A DNA stretch of 64,000 bases, taken from contig NZ_WUCC01000004.1 in the NCBI RefSeq assembly GCF_009807095.1, positions 367,505 to 431,504 on the forward strand. The letters run 5' to 3'. Each line of letters opens with the position of its first letter. The stretch's first letter is position 1. A program made the translations under genes and the position numbers. Under the pieces are notes generated by a model, which worked only from the letters and a program-made list of their open reading frames with translations, had not been told where the DNA came from and searched no databases. The stretch comes from Rathayibacter sp. VKM Ac-2754. GTDB lineage: Bacteria > Actinomycetota > Actinomycetes > Actinomycetales > Microbacteriaceae. Shown piece by piece: positions 16,842-24,475 of this stretch.

Positions 16842-17777
16842 TCAGCGGCTCCCCGGGGCGCTGCCGGCGGTCGGGGCGGTGGCGGTGTCGACGGGTGCCG
16901 TCAGTGAGACGGAGTAGCCCGCGTCGACGTCTCCGCTGATCGCGGCGAGCTGCAGCGCGCCGCCGTCGTCACCGAAGACGTTGTCGGAGTCGAGGGTCAC
17001 CTGCTGGAGGTTCCCGGCCGAGCCGCTGTACGCGTCGAGCGCGTAGACCGCGGCGCACGCCTCCTCCGGCAGCGCGACCTGAGAGGTCGCGATCGCGTTC
17101 GAGGCGTCGGTGATCGCGTCGATCCCGGGGTAGACCTCGAAGTGGATGTGCGGCCAGCGCCCCGAGTAGCAGGCGGGGAACATCGAGGTGAAGGTCACCC
17201 TGCCGTTCGCGTCGGCGACCTGCACTCCACGGAGGTAGGTCTCGTCCTCGATGCCGCTGGAGTACATCGAGTAGTTCCCGCCCGCGTCGCAGTGCCAGAC
17301 GTACACGGCGACCCCCGCGAACGGCACGCCGCCGTTCGCCAGATCGAGGACGGTCAGGCTGAGCGTCATCGGGACGCCGTCGGCCGTCGCCCCGCCGTCG
17401 ATGCTCGAGCGGATGTCGCTGCGGACGACCCCCGAGTCCTCGAGCACGTCGGCACCGTTCGAGCCGTCGCCCGGGTAGGGGCCGGCGGTCTCGTCGGGGA
17501 TCTCGGCTCCGGAGGCGGTCGCAGCGGCCGATGCGGTGGCGGTGGCGGAGGCGGTAGCGGTCGCCGACGCGCTCGTGCCGCCCGCCGTCGAGCACGCGGC
17601 GAGTCCGACCGAGGCGGTGCCGACTCCGATCAGCGAGAGCACGCGGCGCCGGCTGACGAGGGTGCCGATGTCGAAGAGCAGGCCCTGGTCGACGACCTCC
17701 TCGTCGGGGCGGTCGAGGCGGCGGCCCTCGTAGGCGAGTCCGTCGGGGGTGCGCTGGGGCTCGGGAATGCGGGTCAT
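16842..17777 (-). CDS. Exported intradiol ring-cleavage dioxygenase-like lipoprotein
   Basis: Protein of 311 aa. The start ATG 17777 has GAGGAG 8 nt upstream. Residues 42-62 form a twin-arginine-like signal (SRRRVLSLIGVGTASVGLAAC) ending in a lipobox-like LAAC with Cys62, followed by an Ala/Thr/Ser linker. The catalytic domain (about 95-300) is the protocatechuate/catechol 1,2-dioxygenase fold: the four iron ligands are probably Tyr169 (GGNYSMY), Tyr204 (ACYSGRW), His210 and His212 (PHIHFEVY). It would cleave catechol-type aromatics with O2 outside the membrane. Extracellular members of this family occur in actinobacteria, but substrates are mostly unknown. It ends 10 bp from the facing GGDEF-EAL gene. 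Confidence 0.88.
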   Translation of the reverse strand: MTRIPEPQRTPDGLAYEGRRLDRPDEEVVDQGLLFDIGTLVSRRRVLSLIGVGTASVGLAACSTAGGTSASATATASATATASAAATASGAEIPDETAGPYPGDGSNGADVLEDSGVVRSDIRSSIDGGATADGVPMTLSLTVLDLANGGVPFAGVAVYVWHCDAGGNYSMYSSGIEDETYLRGVQVADANGRVTFTSMFPACYSGRWPHIHFEVYPGIDAITDASNAIATSQVALPEEACAAVYALDAYSGSAGNLQQVTLDSDNVFGDDGGALQLAAISGDVDAGYSVSLTAPVDTATAPTAGSAPGSR

Positions 17778-17945
17778 CGGGGTGCTCCTCGGGGGTCGTG
17801 GTGTCCGTCGGGAGCCATGCTGACCGGCGAGGCTATGCGGTTCCGATGAGCCGTCCATGAGCACCAGGCGCGTCGCGGTCGGACCCGGTGGGTATCGTGG
17901 CGCCTGTCCGCGGGCGACGTCCGCGGTCGATCGAGGGAGACCACC

Positions 17946-18998
17946 GTGACCCAGGGACGCCTCCGCGTCGTCGCCGCCACCCCCATCAGCGACGAGCTGA
18001 TCGCGCGCGTGGTCGAGCTCGAGCCGCGGATCGACTTCGTCGCCGACCAGAGCCTCCTCCCCCCGATGCGCCACCCCGGAGACCACCAGGGGGACCCCGG
18101 CTTCGAGCGCACCGCCGAGCAGCAGGCGGCGTTCGAGGCGCTGATCGACTCGGCCGAGGTGCTCTACGGAGTCCCCGACGAGACCCCGTCCGCCCTCGCC
18201 CGCGCCGTCGCCGCCAACTCCGGGCTGCGCTGGGTGCAGACGATGCCCGCGGGCGGCGGCGGCCAGGTGAAGGCGGCGGGGCTCGACTCCGAGCAGCTCG
18301 AGCGGGTCGCGTTCTCGACGTCGGCCGGCGTGCACGCCACGCCGCTCGCCGAGTTCTCGGTCTTCGGCCTCCTCGCCGGAGCCAAGACGCTGCCCCGGCT
18401 GCAGTCGCTCCAGAGCGACCGCGTCTGGGGATCGCGCTGGACGATGGGGCTGCTCTCGCAGCAGACGATCCTCGTCGTCGGCCTCGGCAGCATCGGCCGC
18501 GAGACCGCCCGCCTCCTCGCGCAGTTCGGCGCCCGCGTGATCGGCACGAGCCGCCACGAGACCTCCCTCGAGCACGTCGACGAGATCGTCCAGCCCTCTG
18601 CGATCGCCGAGGTGGCGGGGCGCGTCGACGGAGTCGTGGTGACGCTGCCCGGGACCAGCGCGACCGAGAAGCTGGTCGGCTCCGACTTCTTCGCGGCGCT
18701 GAAGCCCGGGGCGACGCTCGTCAGCGTCGGCCGCGGCACGGTGATCGACGAGGAGGCGATGATCGCCGCCCTCGAGGACGGCCGCGTCGGCTTCGCCGCG
18801 CTCGATGTCGTGGCCGAGGAGCCGCTCTCCTCCGACAGCCCGCTCTGGGCGCACCCGAACGTGCTGATCAGCCCGCACACCGCTGCCCTCAACGCCGCGG
18901 AGGACCGCCTGATCGCCGAGCTCTTCGCCGGCAACGCGACGCGGTTCCTCGACGGCGAGCCGCTGATCAACCGCGTCGACACGGTCGAGTTCTACTGA
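17946..18998 (+). CDS. D-isomer-specific 2-hydroxyacid dehydrogenase
   Basis: NAD(P)-dependent enzyme of 350 aa that interconverts a 2-oxoacid and a D-2-hydroxyacid. The GTG start follows GAGGGAGACCACC. The nucleotide-binding site is ILVVGLGSIGRETARLLAQFGARV (Gly-x-Gly-x-x-Gly), and the catalytic trio appears as the Arg in VGRGTVIDE, the Glu in VVAEEPLSSDSP and the His in ISPHTAALN. The N-terminal 60 residues have an insertion around PPMRHPGDHQG that is not typical of glyoxylate or phosphoglycerate dehydrogenases, so substrate is not assigned. A box TATCGT lies 44 nt upstream of the start and may be its -10. Confidence 0.87.
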   Translation: MTQGRLRVVAATPISDELIARVVELEPRIDFVADQSLLPPMRHPGDHQGDPGFERTAEQQAAFEALIDSAEVLYGVPDETPSALARAVAANSGLRWVQTMPAGGGGQVKAAGLDSEQLERVAFSTSAGVHATPLAEFSVFGLLAGAKTLPRLQSLQSDRVWGSRWTMGLLSQQTILVVGLGSIGRETARLLAQFGARVIGTSRHETSLEHVDEIVQPSAIAEVAGRVDGVVVTLPGTSATEKLVGSDFFAALKPGATLVSVGRGTVIDEEAMIAALEDGRVGFAALDVVAEEPLSSDSPLWAHPNVLISPHTAALNAAEDRLIAELFAGNATRFLDGEPLINRVDTVEFY

Positions 18999-19058
18999 GC
19001 GAGGGGTCGAATCCACCCCGAAGGCCCTGTTTCTGCGGTAAGAGGGCCACGGACGCCC

Positions 19059-19064
19059 TACCGT
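19059..19064 (+). promoter_or_regulatory. -10-like box TACCGT, leaderless position
   Basis: TACCGT ends exactly 6 nt before the ATG at 19071, with no ribosome-binding site between, so the helicase message probably starts at or next to the A of ATG. Confidence 0.45.
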
Positions 19065-19070
19065 GGGACC

Positions 19071-20897
19071 ATGGCGACCACCGATACACCTTCTTCCGCC
19101 CCCGAGAGCGACACCGCTCCGGTGGCGGCAACCACTCCCGAGGCCGATTCCGCCCCCTCGCAGACCTTCTCCGACCTCGGCCTGAGCGACCCCGTGCTCA
19201 AGGCGCTCAAGGAGGTCGGCTACGAGATCCCCTCGGCGATCCAGGCCGCGACGATCCCCTCCCTGCTCTCCGGCCGCGACGTCCTCGGCGTCGCGCAGAC
19301 CGGAACCGGCAAGACGGCCGCGTTCGCGCTGCCGATCCTGTCGCGCCTCGACCTCTCGCAGAAGACCCCGCAGGCCCTCGTCCTCGCGCCCACGCGCGAG
19401 CTCGCGCTGCAGGTCTGCGAGGCGTTCGAGCGCTACGCGTCGGGCCTGCGCGGCGTCCACGTGCTCCCCGTCTACGGCGGCCAGGGCTACGGCACGCAGC
19501 TCTCCGCGCTCCGCCGCGGCGTCCACGTCGTCGTCGGCACGCCCGGCCGCATCATGGACCACCTCGAGAAGGGCACGCTCGACCTCTCGCAGCTCAAGTT
19601 CCTGGTGCTCGACGAGGCCGACGAGATGCTGAAGATGGGCTTCGCGGAGGACGTCGAGACGATCCTCGCCGACACTCCGATCGAGAAGCAGATCGCGCTG
19701 TTCTCGGCGACGATGCCCGCTCAGATCCGCCGCATCTCGGGCAAGTACCTCAAGGAGCCCGAGGAGATCACGGTCAAGAACAAGACCACGACCTCCGTCA
19801 ACACCACGCAGCGCTACCTGATGGTGTCGTACCCGCAGAAGGTCGACGCCCTCACGCGCATCCTCGAGGTCGAGAACTTCGAGGGCATGATCGTGTTCGT
19901 CCGCACCAAGAGCGAGACGGAGTCGCTGGCCGAGAAGCTGCGCGCCCGCGGCTACACCGCCGCCGCGATCAGCGGAGACGTGCAGCAGGCCCAGCGCGAG
20001 CGCACCGTCGAGCAGCTGAAGTCGGGCAAGCTCGACATCCTCGTCGCGACCGACGTGGCCGCCCGCGGTCTCGACGTCGAGCGGATCAGCCACGTCGTCA
20101 ACTACGACATCCCGATCGACACCGAGTCGTACGTGCACCGCATCGGCCGCACGGGCCGTGCCGGGCGCAGCGGCGCGGCGATCAGCTTCGTCACGCCGCG
20201 CGAGCGCCGACTCCTCGTCGCGATCGAGAAGGCCACCCGCCAGCCGCTCACCGAGATGCGGATGCCGAGCGTCGAGGACGTCAACGTCACCCGTCTCTCG
20301 CGCTTCGACGACGCGATCACGGAGGCGCTCGCCGACCGCGAGCGGCTCGACCGGTTCCGCGAGATCATCGGCCACTACGTCGAGCACCACGACGTGGTCG
20401 AGTCGGACGTCGCCGCCGCGCTGGCGATCGTGGCGCAGGGCGAGGAACCCCTGCTGCTCTCGCCCGACGACCCGCGCTTCGCCCGTCGCGAGCGCGACGA
20501 TCGCAGCGACAGCCGCCCGGACCGCGGCGACGACCGGGGCGAGCGCCCCGAGCGCCGTCAGCGCTCGTCGAACAGCAACCTCGCGTCGTACCGCATCGAG
20601 GTCGGCCGCCGCCAGCGCGTCGAGCCCCGCCAGATCGTGGGCGCGCTCGCGAACGAGGGCGGCCTCAACCGCGGCGACTTCGGGCACATCGACATCCGCC
20701 CGGACTTCTCGATCGTCGAGCTGCCCGCGAACCTCCCGCAGGACGTGCTCGACCGCCTCGCCGACACCCGGATCAGCGGTCAGCTCATCGAGCTGAAGCC
20801 CGACCGTCGCCCGAGCCGCGCCGGTGCCGACCGCGGCGGCCGCCCCTCGGGCCCGTCGCGCTCCACCGACCGCCCGGAGCGCAAGCCGCGCTACTGA
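19071..20897 (+). CDS. DEAD-box RNA helicase with DbpA-type RNA-binding domain (DeaD/CsdA-like)
   Basis: ATP-dependent RNA helicase of 608 aa acting on rRNA precursors or structured mRNA. An acidic N-terminus (1-30) precedes the Q motif FSDLGLSDPVLKAL...PSAIQAATIP, motif I AQTGTGKT (75-82), PTRELALQV, VGTPGRI, the DEAD motif VLDEADEML, SAT (LFSATMP), then in the second RecA domain ARGLDVERISHVVNYD and HRIGRTGRAGRSG. An Arg/Asp-rich stretch (about 470-500) leads to a DbpA RNA-binding domain (about 505-580: YRIEVGRRQRVEPRQIVGAL), then a basic tail. Cold-shock or ribosome assembly roles are known for the family. A long hairpin terminator follows. Confidence 0.95.
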   Translation: MATTDTPSSAPESDTAPVAATTPEADSAPSQTFSDLGLSDPVLKALKEVGYEIPSAIQAATIPSLLSGRDVLGVAQTGTGKTAAFALPILSRLDLSQKTPQALVLAPTRELALQVCEAFERYASGLRGVHVLPVYGGQGYGTQLSALRRGVHVVVGTPGRIMDHLEKGTLDLSQLKFLVLDEADEMLKMGFAEDVETILADTPIEKQIALFSATMPAQIRRISGKYLKEPEEITVKNKTTTSVNTTQRYLMVSYPQKVDALTRILEVENFEGMIVFVRTKSETESLAEKLRARGYTAAAISGDVQQAQRERTVEQLKSGKLDILVATDVAARGLDVERISHVVNYDIPIDTESYVHRIGRTGRAGRSGAAISFVTPRERRLLVAIEKATRQPLTEMRMPSVEDVNVTRLSRFDDAITEALADRERLDRFREIIGHYVEHHDVVESDVAAALAIVAQGEEPLLLSPDDPRFARRERDDRSDSRPDRGDDRGERPERRQRSSNSNLASYRIEVGRRQRVEPRQIVGALANEGGLNRGDFGHIDIRPDFSIVELPANLPQDVLDRLADTRISGQLIELKPDRRPSRAGADRGGRPSGPSRSTDRPERKPRY

Positions 20898-20910
20898 CGC
20901 CCACCCGCGC

Positions 20911-20949
20911 CGAGAGGCCACCCGAGTCGCGTACTCGGGTGGCCTCTCG
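20911..20949 (+). terminator. Strong hairpin terminator of the helicase gene
   Basis: CGAGAGGCCACCCGAGT (20911-20927) and its exact complement (20933-20949) form a 17-bp perfect stem with loop CGCGT, 14 nt after the helicase stop. Only a short pyrimidine run follows, as is common in high-GC genomes. Confidence 0.85.
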
Positions 20950-20968
20950 CGTTCCTCTGCCATGTCCG

Positions 20969-20993
20969 CTGGTCGATCAGGCGGCGTATCGAG
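20969..20993. repeat. Degenerate copy of repeat family C
   Basis: GCTGGTCGATCAGGCGGCGT followed by ATCGA matches the GGTCGAGTAGCC...GGCGTATCGAG repeat with the left core altered. It is one of three or four copies in the window. Confidence 0.6.
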
Positions 20994-21131
20994 CGGCGAA
21001 GCAGCGTCGCGTCTCAGTGGTGACGGAGAAGGGGCGCCCGCACGCAGCATGCCCAGCGCAACATCAGCGGAGAGGGGAGGGGCTCGCCCGACAGCGGAGG
21101 CACCCTCTTCTCAGCTGATGTAGTGCTGCCA

Positions 21132-21262
21132 GCCTGCTGGTCGAGTAGCCCCGCAGGGGCGTATCGAGACCCTTGTCCGCCAGCAGATCAGGGATCTGAC
21201 CTGGCCTTTTGACCTTGGTCGATCTCGATACGCCCGCTCCGCGGGCTACTCGATCAGCAGGC
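21132..21262. repeat. Large inverted pair of repeat family C
   Basis: The arm at 21132-21170 begins GCCTGCTGGTCGAGTAGCC and ends GGGCGTATCGAGAC. It recurs inverted at 21222-21262, which ends GGCTACTCGATCAGCAGGC. The 51 bp between the arms are unrelated. Each arm also contains its own small palindrome (GCCCC-GCA-GGGGC in the left arm). The rest of the 428-bp gap between the helicase and metI (20898-21325) holds the helicase terminator, a degenerate copy of this repeat, and no gene. The pair lies between convergent genes. Confidence 0.88.
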
Positions 21263-21325
21263 TGCGACCCTACTTGCTGGCAGCGCGCGTGCTCAGGAGG
21301 TGAATTCTCGTAGGAGGGCCCCGGC

Positions 21326-21985
21326 TCAGCGGCGCAGCACGCGGCGGGCCAGCACGTTGCCGAGCAGCTGCACGACCTGCACGATCACGATGATGACGAG
21401 CACGGCGGCCCACGTCACCACGGGCTCGAACTGGCGGTAGCCGTACTGGATCGCGAACGTGCCCAGCCCGCCGGCGCCGATGTACCCGGCGACGGCCGAC
21501 ATGTCGACGATCGCGACGAAGACGAACGTGTAGCCGAGGATCAGCGGCCCGAGCGCCTCGGGCAGCAGCACCGTGCGCACGATCCGGAGTCGGCTCGCGC
21601 CGACCGAGCGTGCGGCCTCGATCACGCCGGGCCCGACGGTGAGCAGGTTCTGCTCGACGATCCGTCCGATGCCGAAGGCCGCGGCGAGCGACAGCGTGAA
21701 CACGATCGCGTCGGTGCCGATGCCCGAGCCGACGACGAGGCGCGCGAGGGGCTGCGCCGCCGCGATGAAGATGATGAACGGGATCGGCCGGAAGACGTTC
21801 ACGATCACGTTCAGCAGCCCGTGCACGAAGCGGTTCGCGAAGAGCGCACCGCCGCGGGTGAGCGCGAGGCCGAGCCCGATCAGCAGGCCGCCGAGCCCGC
21901 CGAACAGGAGACTCAGCGCGACGATGTAGAGCGTCTGACCGGTCGCCTCGCCGAGCTTGGGCAGCAGGGGGATCAGCGCGTCCAT
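21326..21985 (-). CDS. metI: D/L-methionine ABC transporter permease
   Basis: Inner-membrane permease of the methionine uptake transporter, 219 aa, about five transmembrane helices as in MetI. The cytoplasmic EAA coupling loop is EAARSVGASRLRIVRTVLLPEALGPLI (residues about 125-151), which contacts MetN. The start ATG lies inside the last codons of metN (13-nt overlap), so translation is coupled. The call rests on the EAA loop, length and operon with MetN and MetQ. Confidence 0.93.
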   Translation of the reverse strand: MDALIPLLPKLGEATGQTLYIVALSLLFGGLGGLLIGLGLALTRGGALFANRFVHGLLNVIVNVFRPIPFIIFIAAAQPLARLVVGSGIGTDAIVFTLSLAAAFGIGRIVEQNLLTVGPGVIEAARSVGASRLRIVRTVLLPEALGPLILGYTFVFVAIVDMSAVAGYIGAGGLGTFAIQYGYRQFEPVVTWAAVLVIIVIVQVVQLLGNVLARRVLRR

Positions 21986-23013
21986 CGGGGCACCTCCGTG
22001 ACGGTGATGCGGCCGCCGAGGCGGGCCAGCAGGGGCTCGACGGTGTCGTCGGGGGCGTCGAGCGCGACCGTGAGGTGGCCGAAGGCGCGACCGCGGACGT
22101 CCGTGATGCCTCCGTAGACCAGCTCGAGCGGCACGCCGGCGCGCGCGATCTCGGCGAAGACGTCGCCCTGCGAGGCGGAGTCGTCCGAGAACGACAGCGT
22201 GACCAGCCGGCCGCGGTGCCGCTCGCGCAGCACCGCGGCCTCGGCAGCGGACGGGATCGAGCGGACCACGGTGGAGACGAACCGCTGGGTGACGGGCTGC
22301 TGCGGGTCCGAGAAGACGTCGAAGACGGGGCCGCGCTCGATGATGCGGCCCGCCTCCATCACGGCGACCTTCGTCGCGAGCTGCTGCACCACGTCCATCT
22401 CGTGCGTGATGACGACGATGGTGACGCCGAGCTCCTCGTTGATGCGTCTGAGCAGCGCCAACACCTCGCCCGTCGTGTCGGGGTCGAGGGCGCTGGTCGC
22501 CTCATCGGCGAGGAGGATGCGCGGCGACGCCGCGAGGGCGCGCGCGATGCCGACGCGCTGCTTCTGGCCGCCCGAGAGCTGCTCCGGGTGGCTGCGCGCC
22601 TTCTCCGTGAGACCGACGAACGCCAGCATCTCGTCGACCCGGGCGCGCAGCTCGGCCCGCGGCGTGCCGGCGACCTGCAGCGGGTAGGCGACGTTCTGCC
22701 AGACGGTCTTGGAGCCGAAGAGGTTGAACTGCTGGAAGATCATGCCGATCCCCAGGCGCAGGCGCCGCAGCTCGCGCTCGGGGAGGCCCACGATCTCGCG
22801 ACCGTCGATCTCGATGCTGCCGCTCGTCGCGGGCTCCAGGGCGTTGACGAGGCGCGCGAGCGTGCTCTTGCCGGCGCCCGAGTAGCCGATGACGCCGTAG
22901 ACGTCGCCCGCCTCGATGTCGAGACTGACGCCGTCCACGGCGACGGCGCTCGCGCCCCCGCGGGACGTCGGCGGGTAGGTCTTGCTCACGTCGGTGAGCC
23001 TGATGAGGGCCAC
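21973..23013 (-). CDS. metN: Methionine ABC transporter ATP-binding protein
   Basis: ATPase subunit of 346 aa. From the GTG at 23013 the motifs run: Walker A GYSGAGKST near residue 42, Q-loop IFQQFNLFGSKTVWQNVAYPL, signature LSGGQKQRVGIARAL, Walker B ILLADEATSALDP, and switch His in VVITHEMD. The C-terminal ~90 residues (LVTLSFSDDSASQGDVF...) form the NIL domain, which in MetN binds methionine and inhibits transport when the cell is replete; this distinguishes it from other ATPases. It starts 5 nt after the metQ stop and overlaps metI. Confidence 0.95.
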   Translation of the reverse strand: MALIRLTDVSKTYPPTSRGGASAVAVDGVSLDIEAGDVYGVIGYSGAGKSTLARLVNALEPATSGSIEIDGREIVGLPERELRRLRLGIGMIFQQFNLFGSKTVWQNVAYPLQVAGTPRAELRARVDEMLAFVGLTEKARSHPEQLSGGQKQRVGIARALAASPRILLADEATSALDPDTTGEVLALLRRINEELGVTIVVITHEMDVVQQLATKVAVMEAGRIIERGPVFDVFSDPQQPVTQRFVSTVVRSIPSAAEAAVLRERHRGRLVTLSFSDDSASQGDVFAEIARAGVPLELVYGGITDVRGRAFGHLTVALDAPDDTVEPLLARLGGRITVTEVPRWTR

Positions 23014-23018
23014 GGCGC

Positions 23019-23903
23019 TCAGCCGGCCTGGGCGGCGGTGTCCTTCTCGACGGTCTCGAGAGTCGACTGCAGCTCGTCGGCCGGAGTCGTCACGAAGATC
23101 GCGGTGCCGCCTGACTGCTCGGAGACTCCGTCGAGCACCGCCTGCGTCGTCTGGTAGATGTCGACGAGCTTCTCGTACGTCTCGTTGTCCGCATCCTCGG
23201 AGCGCGCCGCGAAGACGTTGACGTAGGGGATCGCGTTCGGGTCGCTCGGGTCGTCCTCGGCGATCGCGTCGGAGGCGGCGAGTCCGGCGCCCTCGAGGTA
23301 GTCGTTGTTGACGATCGCGGCGGCCACGTCGGGCAGCGAGGTGGCCGTCAGCGCGGCGTCGAGCGCCGTGACCTCGACCTTCGACTCGGCGGTGTCGACG
23401 TCGTCGATGCTCGAGAGGATGCTTCCGCCGTCCTTCAGCTCGACCAGCCCGGCCGACTGGAGCACGAGGAGTCCGCGCGCCTGGTTGCTCTCGTCGTCGG
23501 GCACGGCGACGGTGGCGCCCTCGGGGATGTCGTCGACGCTGTCGTACTGCGTCGAGTAGAGGCCGAGCGGGTAGATCGCCGTCGCGCCGATCGGCACGAG
23601 GTCGGCGTCGGCCGAGGTGTTGTACTGCGACAGGTAGACCAGGTGCTGGAACTGGTTCAGGTCGATCTCGCCCTCGCTCAGCGCCGGGTTGGGCTGGTTG
23701 TAGTCGGTGAAGTCGACGATCTCGACGTCGATGCCGGCGTCTTCCGCAGCCTTCTCGTAGGTGGCCCAGTAGGGGTCGCTCGCGCCGACGACGCCGATGC
23801 GGACGGTGTCGTCGGCGCCGGACGCGGCGGACGAGCAGCCGGCGAGGAGGAGAGCCGAAGCGGTGATCGCGGTGGTCGCGAGGAGGGTGCTGCGCAGGGA
23901 CAT
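23019..23903 (-). CDS. metQ: Methionine-binding lipoprotein (NlpA/MetQ family)
   Basis: Substrate-binding lipoprotein of 294 aa. Residues 1-22 form a lipoprotein signal peptide ending in LLAGC, with Cys23 as the acylation site. The mature part has the NlpA family pattern VRIGVVGASDPYWATYEKAAEDAG, VDFTDYNQPNPALSEGEIDLNQFQHLVYL, and IYPLGLYSTQYDSVDDIPEGATVAVPDDESNQARGLLVL. It leads the metQ-metN-metI operon. I looked for an S-adenosylmethionine riboswitch in the leader and saw none that I could support; a small hairpin covers the ribosome-binding site. Confidence 0.94.
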   Translation of the reverse strand: MSLRSTLLATTAITASALLLAGCSSAASGADDTVRIGVVGASDPYWATYEKAAEDAGIDVEIVDFTDYNQPNPALSEGEIDLNQFQHLVYLSQYNTSADADLVPIGATAIYPLGLYSTQYDSVDDIPEGATVAVPDDESNQARGLLVLQSAGLVELKDGGSILSSIDDVDTAESKVEVTALDAALTATSLPDVAAAIVNNDYLEGAGLAASDAIAEDDPSDPNAIPYVNVFAARSEDADNETYEKLVDIYQTTQAVLDGVSEQSGGTAIFVTTPADELQSTLETVEKDTAAQAG

Positions 23904-23911
23904 GCTGTGGT

Positions 23912-23934
23912 GGATCCTTCCGTGGAGAGGATCC
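23912..23934 (-). promoter_or_regulatory. Hairpin covering the metQ ribosome-binding site
   Basis: On the minus strand GGATCCT and AGGATCC pair as a 7-bp stem with a 9-nt loop; the right arm holds the AGGA expected to bind 16S rRNA, 8 nt before the ATG. Such a stem could limit translation or be opened by a regulator. Confidence 0.4.
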
Positions 23935-24082
23935 GTGCGTCACCCGGGCGGTCATCGGTCACCGCCGGCGCTGCGACCGGCCTCCGGTCGCACGTCGCCG
24001 CGACTGCGCGGATCCCGGAGGCCAACCTACGCAGGCGCGCGACGGCGCACGAAACATGCCCGTAACACGGCGACTCGGAGGG

Positions 24083-24385
24083 TCAGCCGGCGAGCGACTC
24101 CGCCGCGGCCTCGTGGCGCGCGAGACGCGTCGCGATCGCGTCGCGCTCGGCGCGGAGCGAGGCGATGGTCGGCGGATCCAGGCGCGGGTCGGCGATGTCG
24201 GCGAGCGGACTGGCCGTGCCGGTGCGGGCGGAGACGAGGGCGGAGTAGGCCTTCGCCGCGCTGCGCAGGTCGGCGGCGGCCCGCTCGACCTTCCGCTGGC
24301 TCGCCTCCTTGTCGGTGACGAGAGCGGCGTGCTCGTCGAGTGCCGCTATCAGTGCGCGGTGGGCGGCGTCAATCTTCTTGCTCAT
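24083..24385 (-). CDS. Small coiled-coil protein of unknown function
   Basis: Protein of 100 aa from the ATG at 24385 (MSKKIDAAHRALIAALDEHAAL). It is Ala/Glu/Arg-rich and almost wholly helical, with heptad-like patterning through residues 5-60 and 78-98, broken by a Pro/Asp-rich loop (DPRLDPP). It has no signal peptide, membrane segment or recognised domain. The start is supported by a -10-like box CATAAT 6 nt upstream rather than by a ribosome-binding site. It is a standalone gene between metQ and a surface-protein gene; no function is suggested. Confidence 0.65.
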   Translation of the reverse strand: MSKKIDAAHRALIAALDEHAALVTDKEASQRKVERAAADLRSAAKAYSALVSARTGTASPLADIADPRLDPPTIASLRAERDAIATRLARHEAAAESLAG

Positions 24386-24391
24386 AGGCGC

Positions 24392-24397
24392 ATTATG
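24392..24397 (-). promoter_or_regulatory. -10-like box CATAAT, leaderless position
   Basis: On the minus strand CATAAT is followed by GCGCCT and then the ATG at 24385. This is close to the actinobacterial -10 consensus and places transcription start at the start codon. No ribosome-binding site is present. Confidence 0.5.
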
Positions 24398-24426
24398 ACG
24401 CAGGCCCGCCTCAGCAGGCGAGTGCC

Positions 24427-24468
24427 CGAACAGGGGGACCACCACCGGGTGGCGGTGATCCCCGTTCG
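24427..24468 (-). terminator. Hairpin terminator of the LAATG surface-protein gene
   Basis: CGAACAGGGGGACCACCACC pairs with GGTGGCGGTGATCCCCGTTCG through three helices (CGAAC/GTTCG, GGGGA/TCCCC, ACCACC/GGTGGC-type), directly after the stop at 24476. The stem is imperfect but GC-rich. Confidence 0.55.
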
Positions 24469-24475
24469 GTGACCG

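Noticed and set aside
21295..21313. AGGAGGTGAATTCTCG, a perfect 16S-complementary ribosome-binding sequence on the plus strand
   Set aside because: No reading frame of useful length follows it; metI is coded on the other strand. Probably chance or a relic.
23935..24080. Possible S-adenosylmethionine riboswitch before metQ
   Set aside because: The GC-rich leader has short inverted repeats, but I could not place the conserved core of any SAM riboswitch class.
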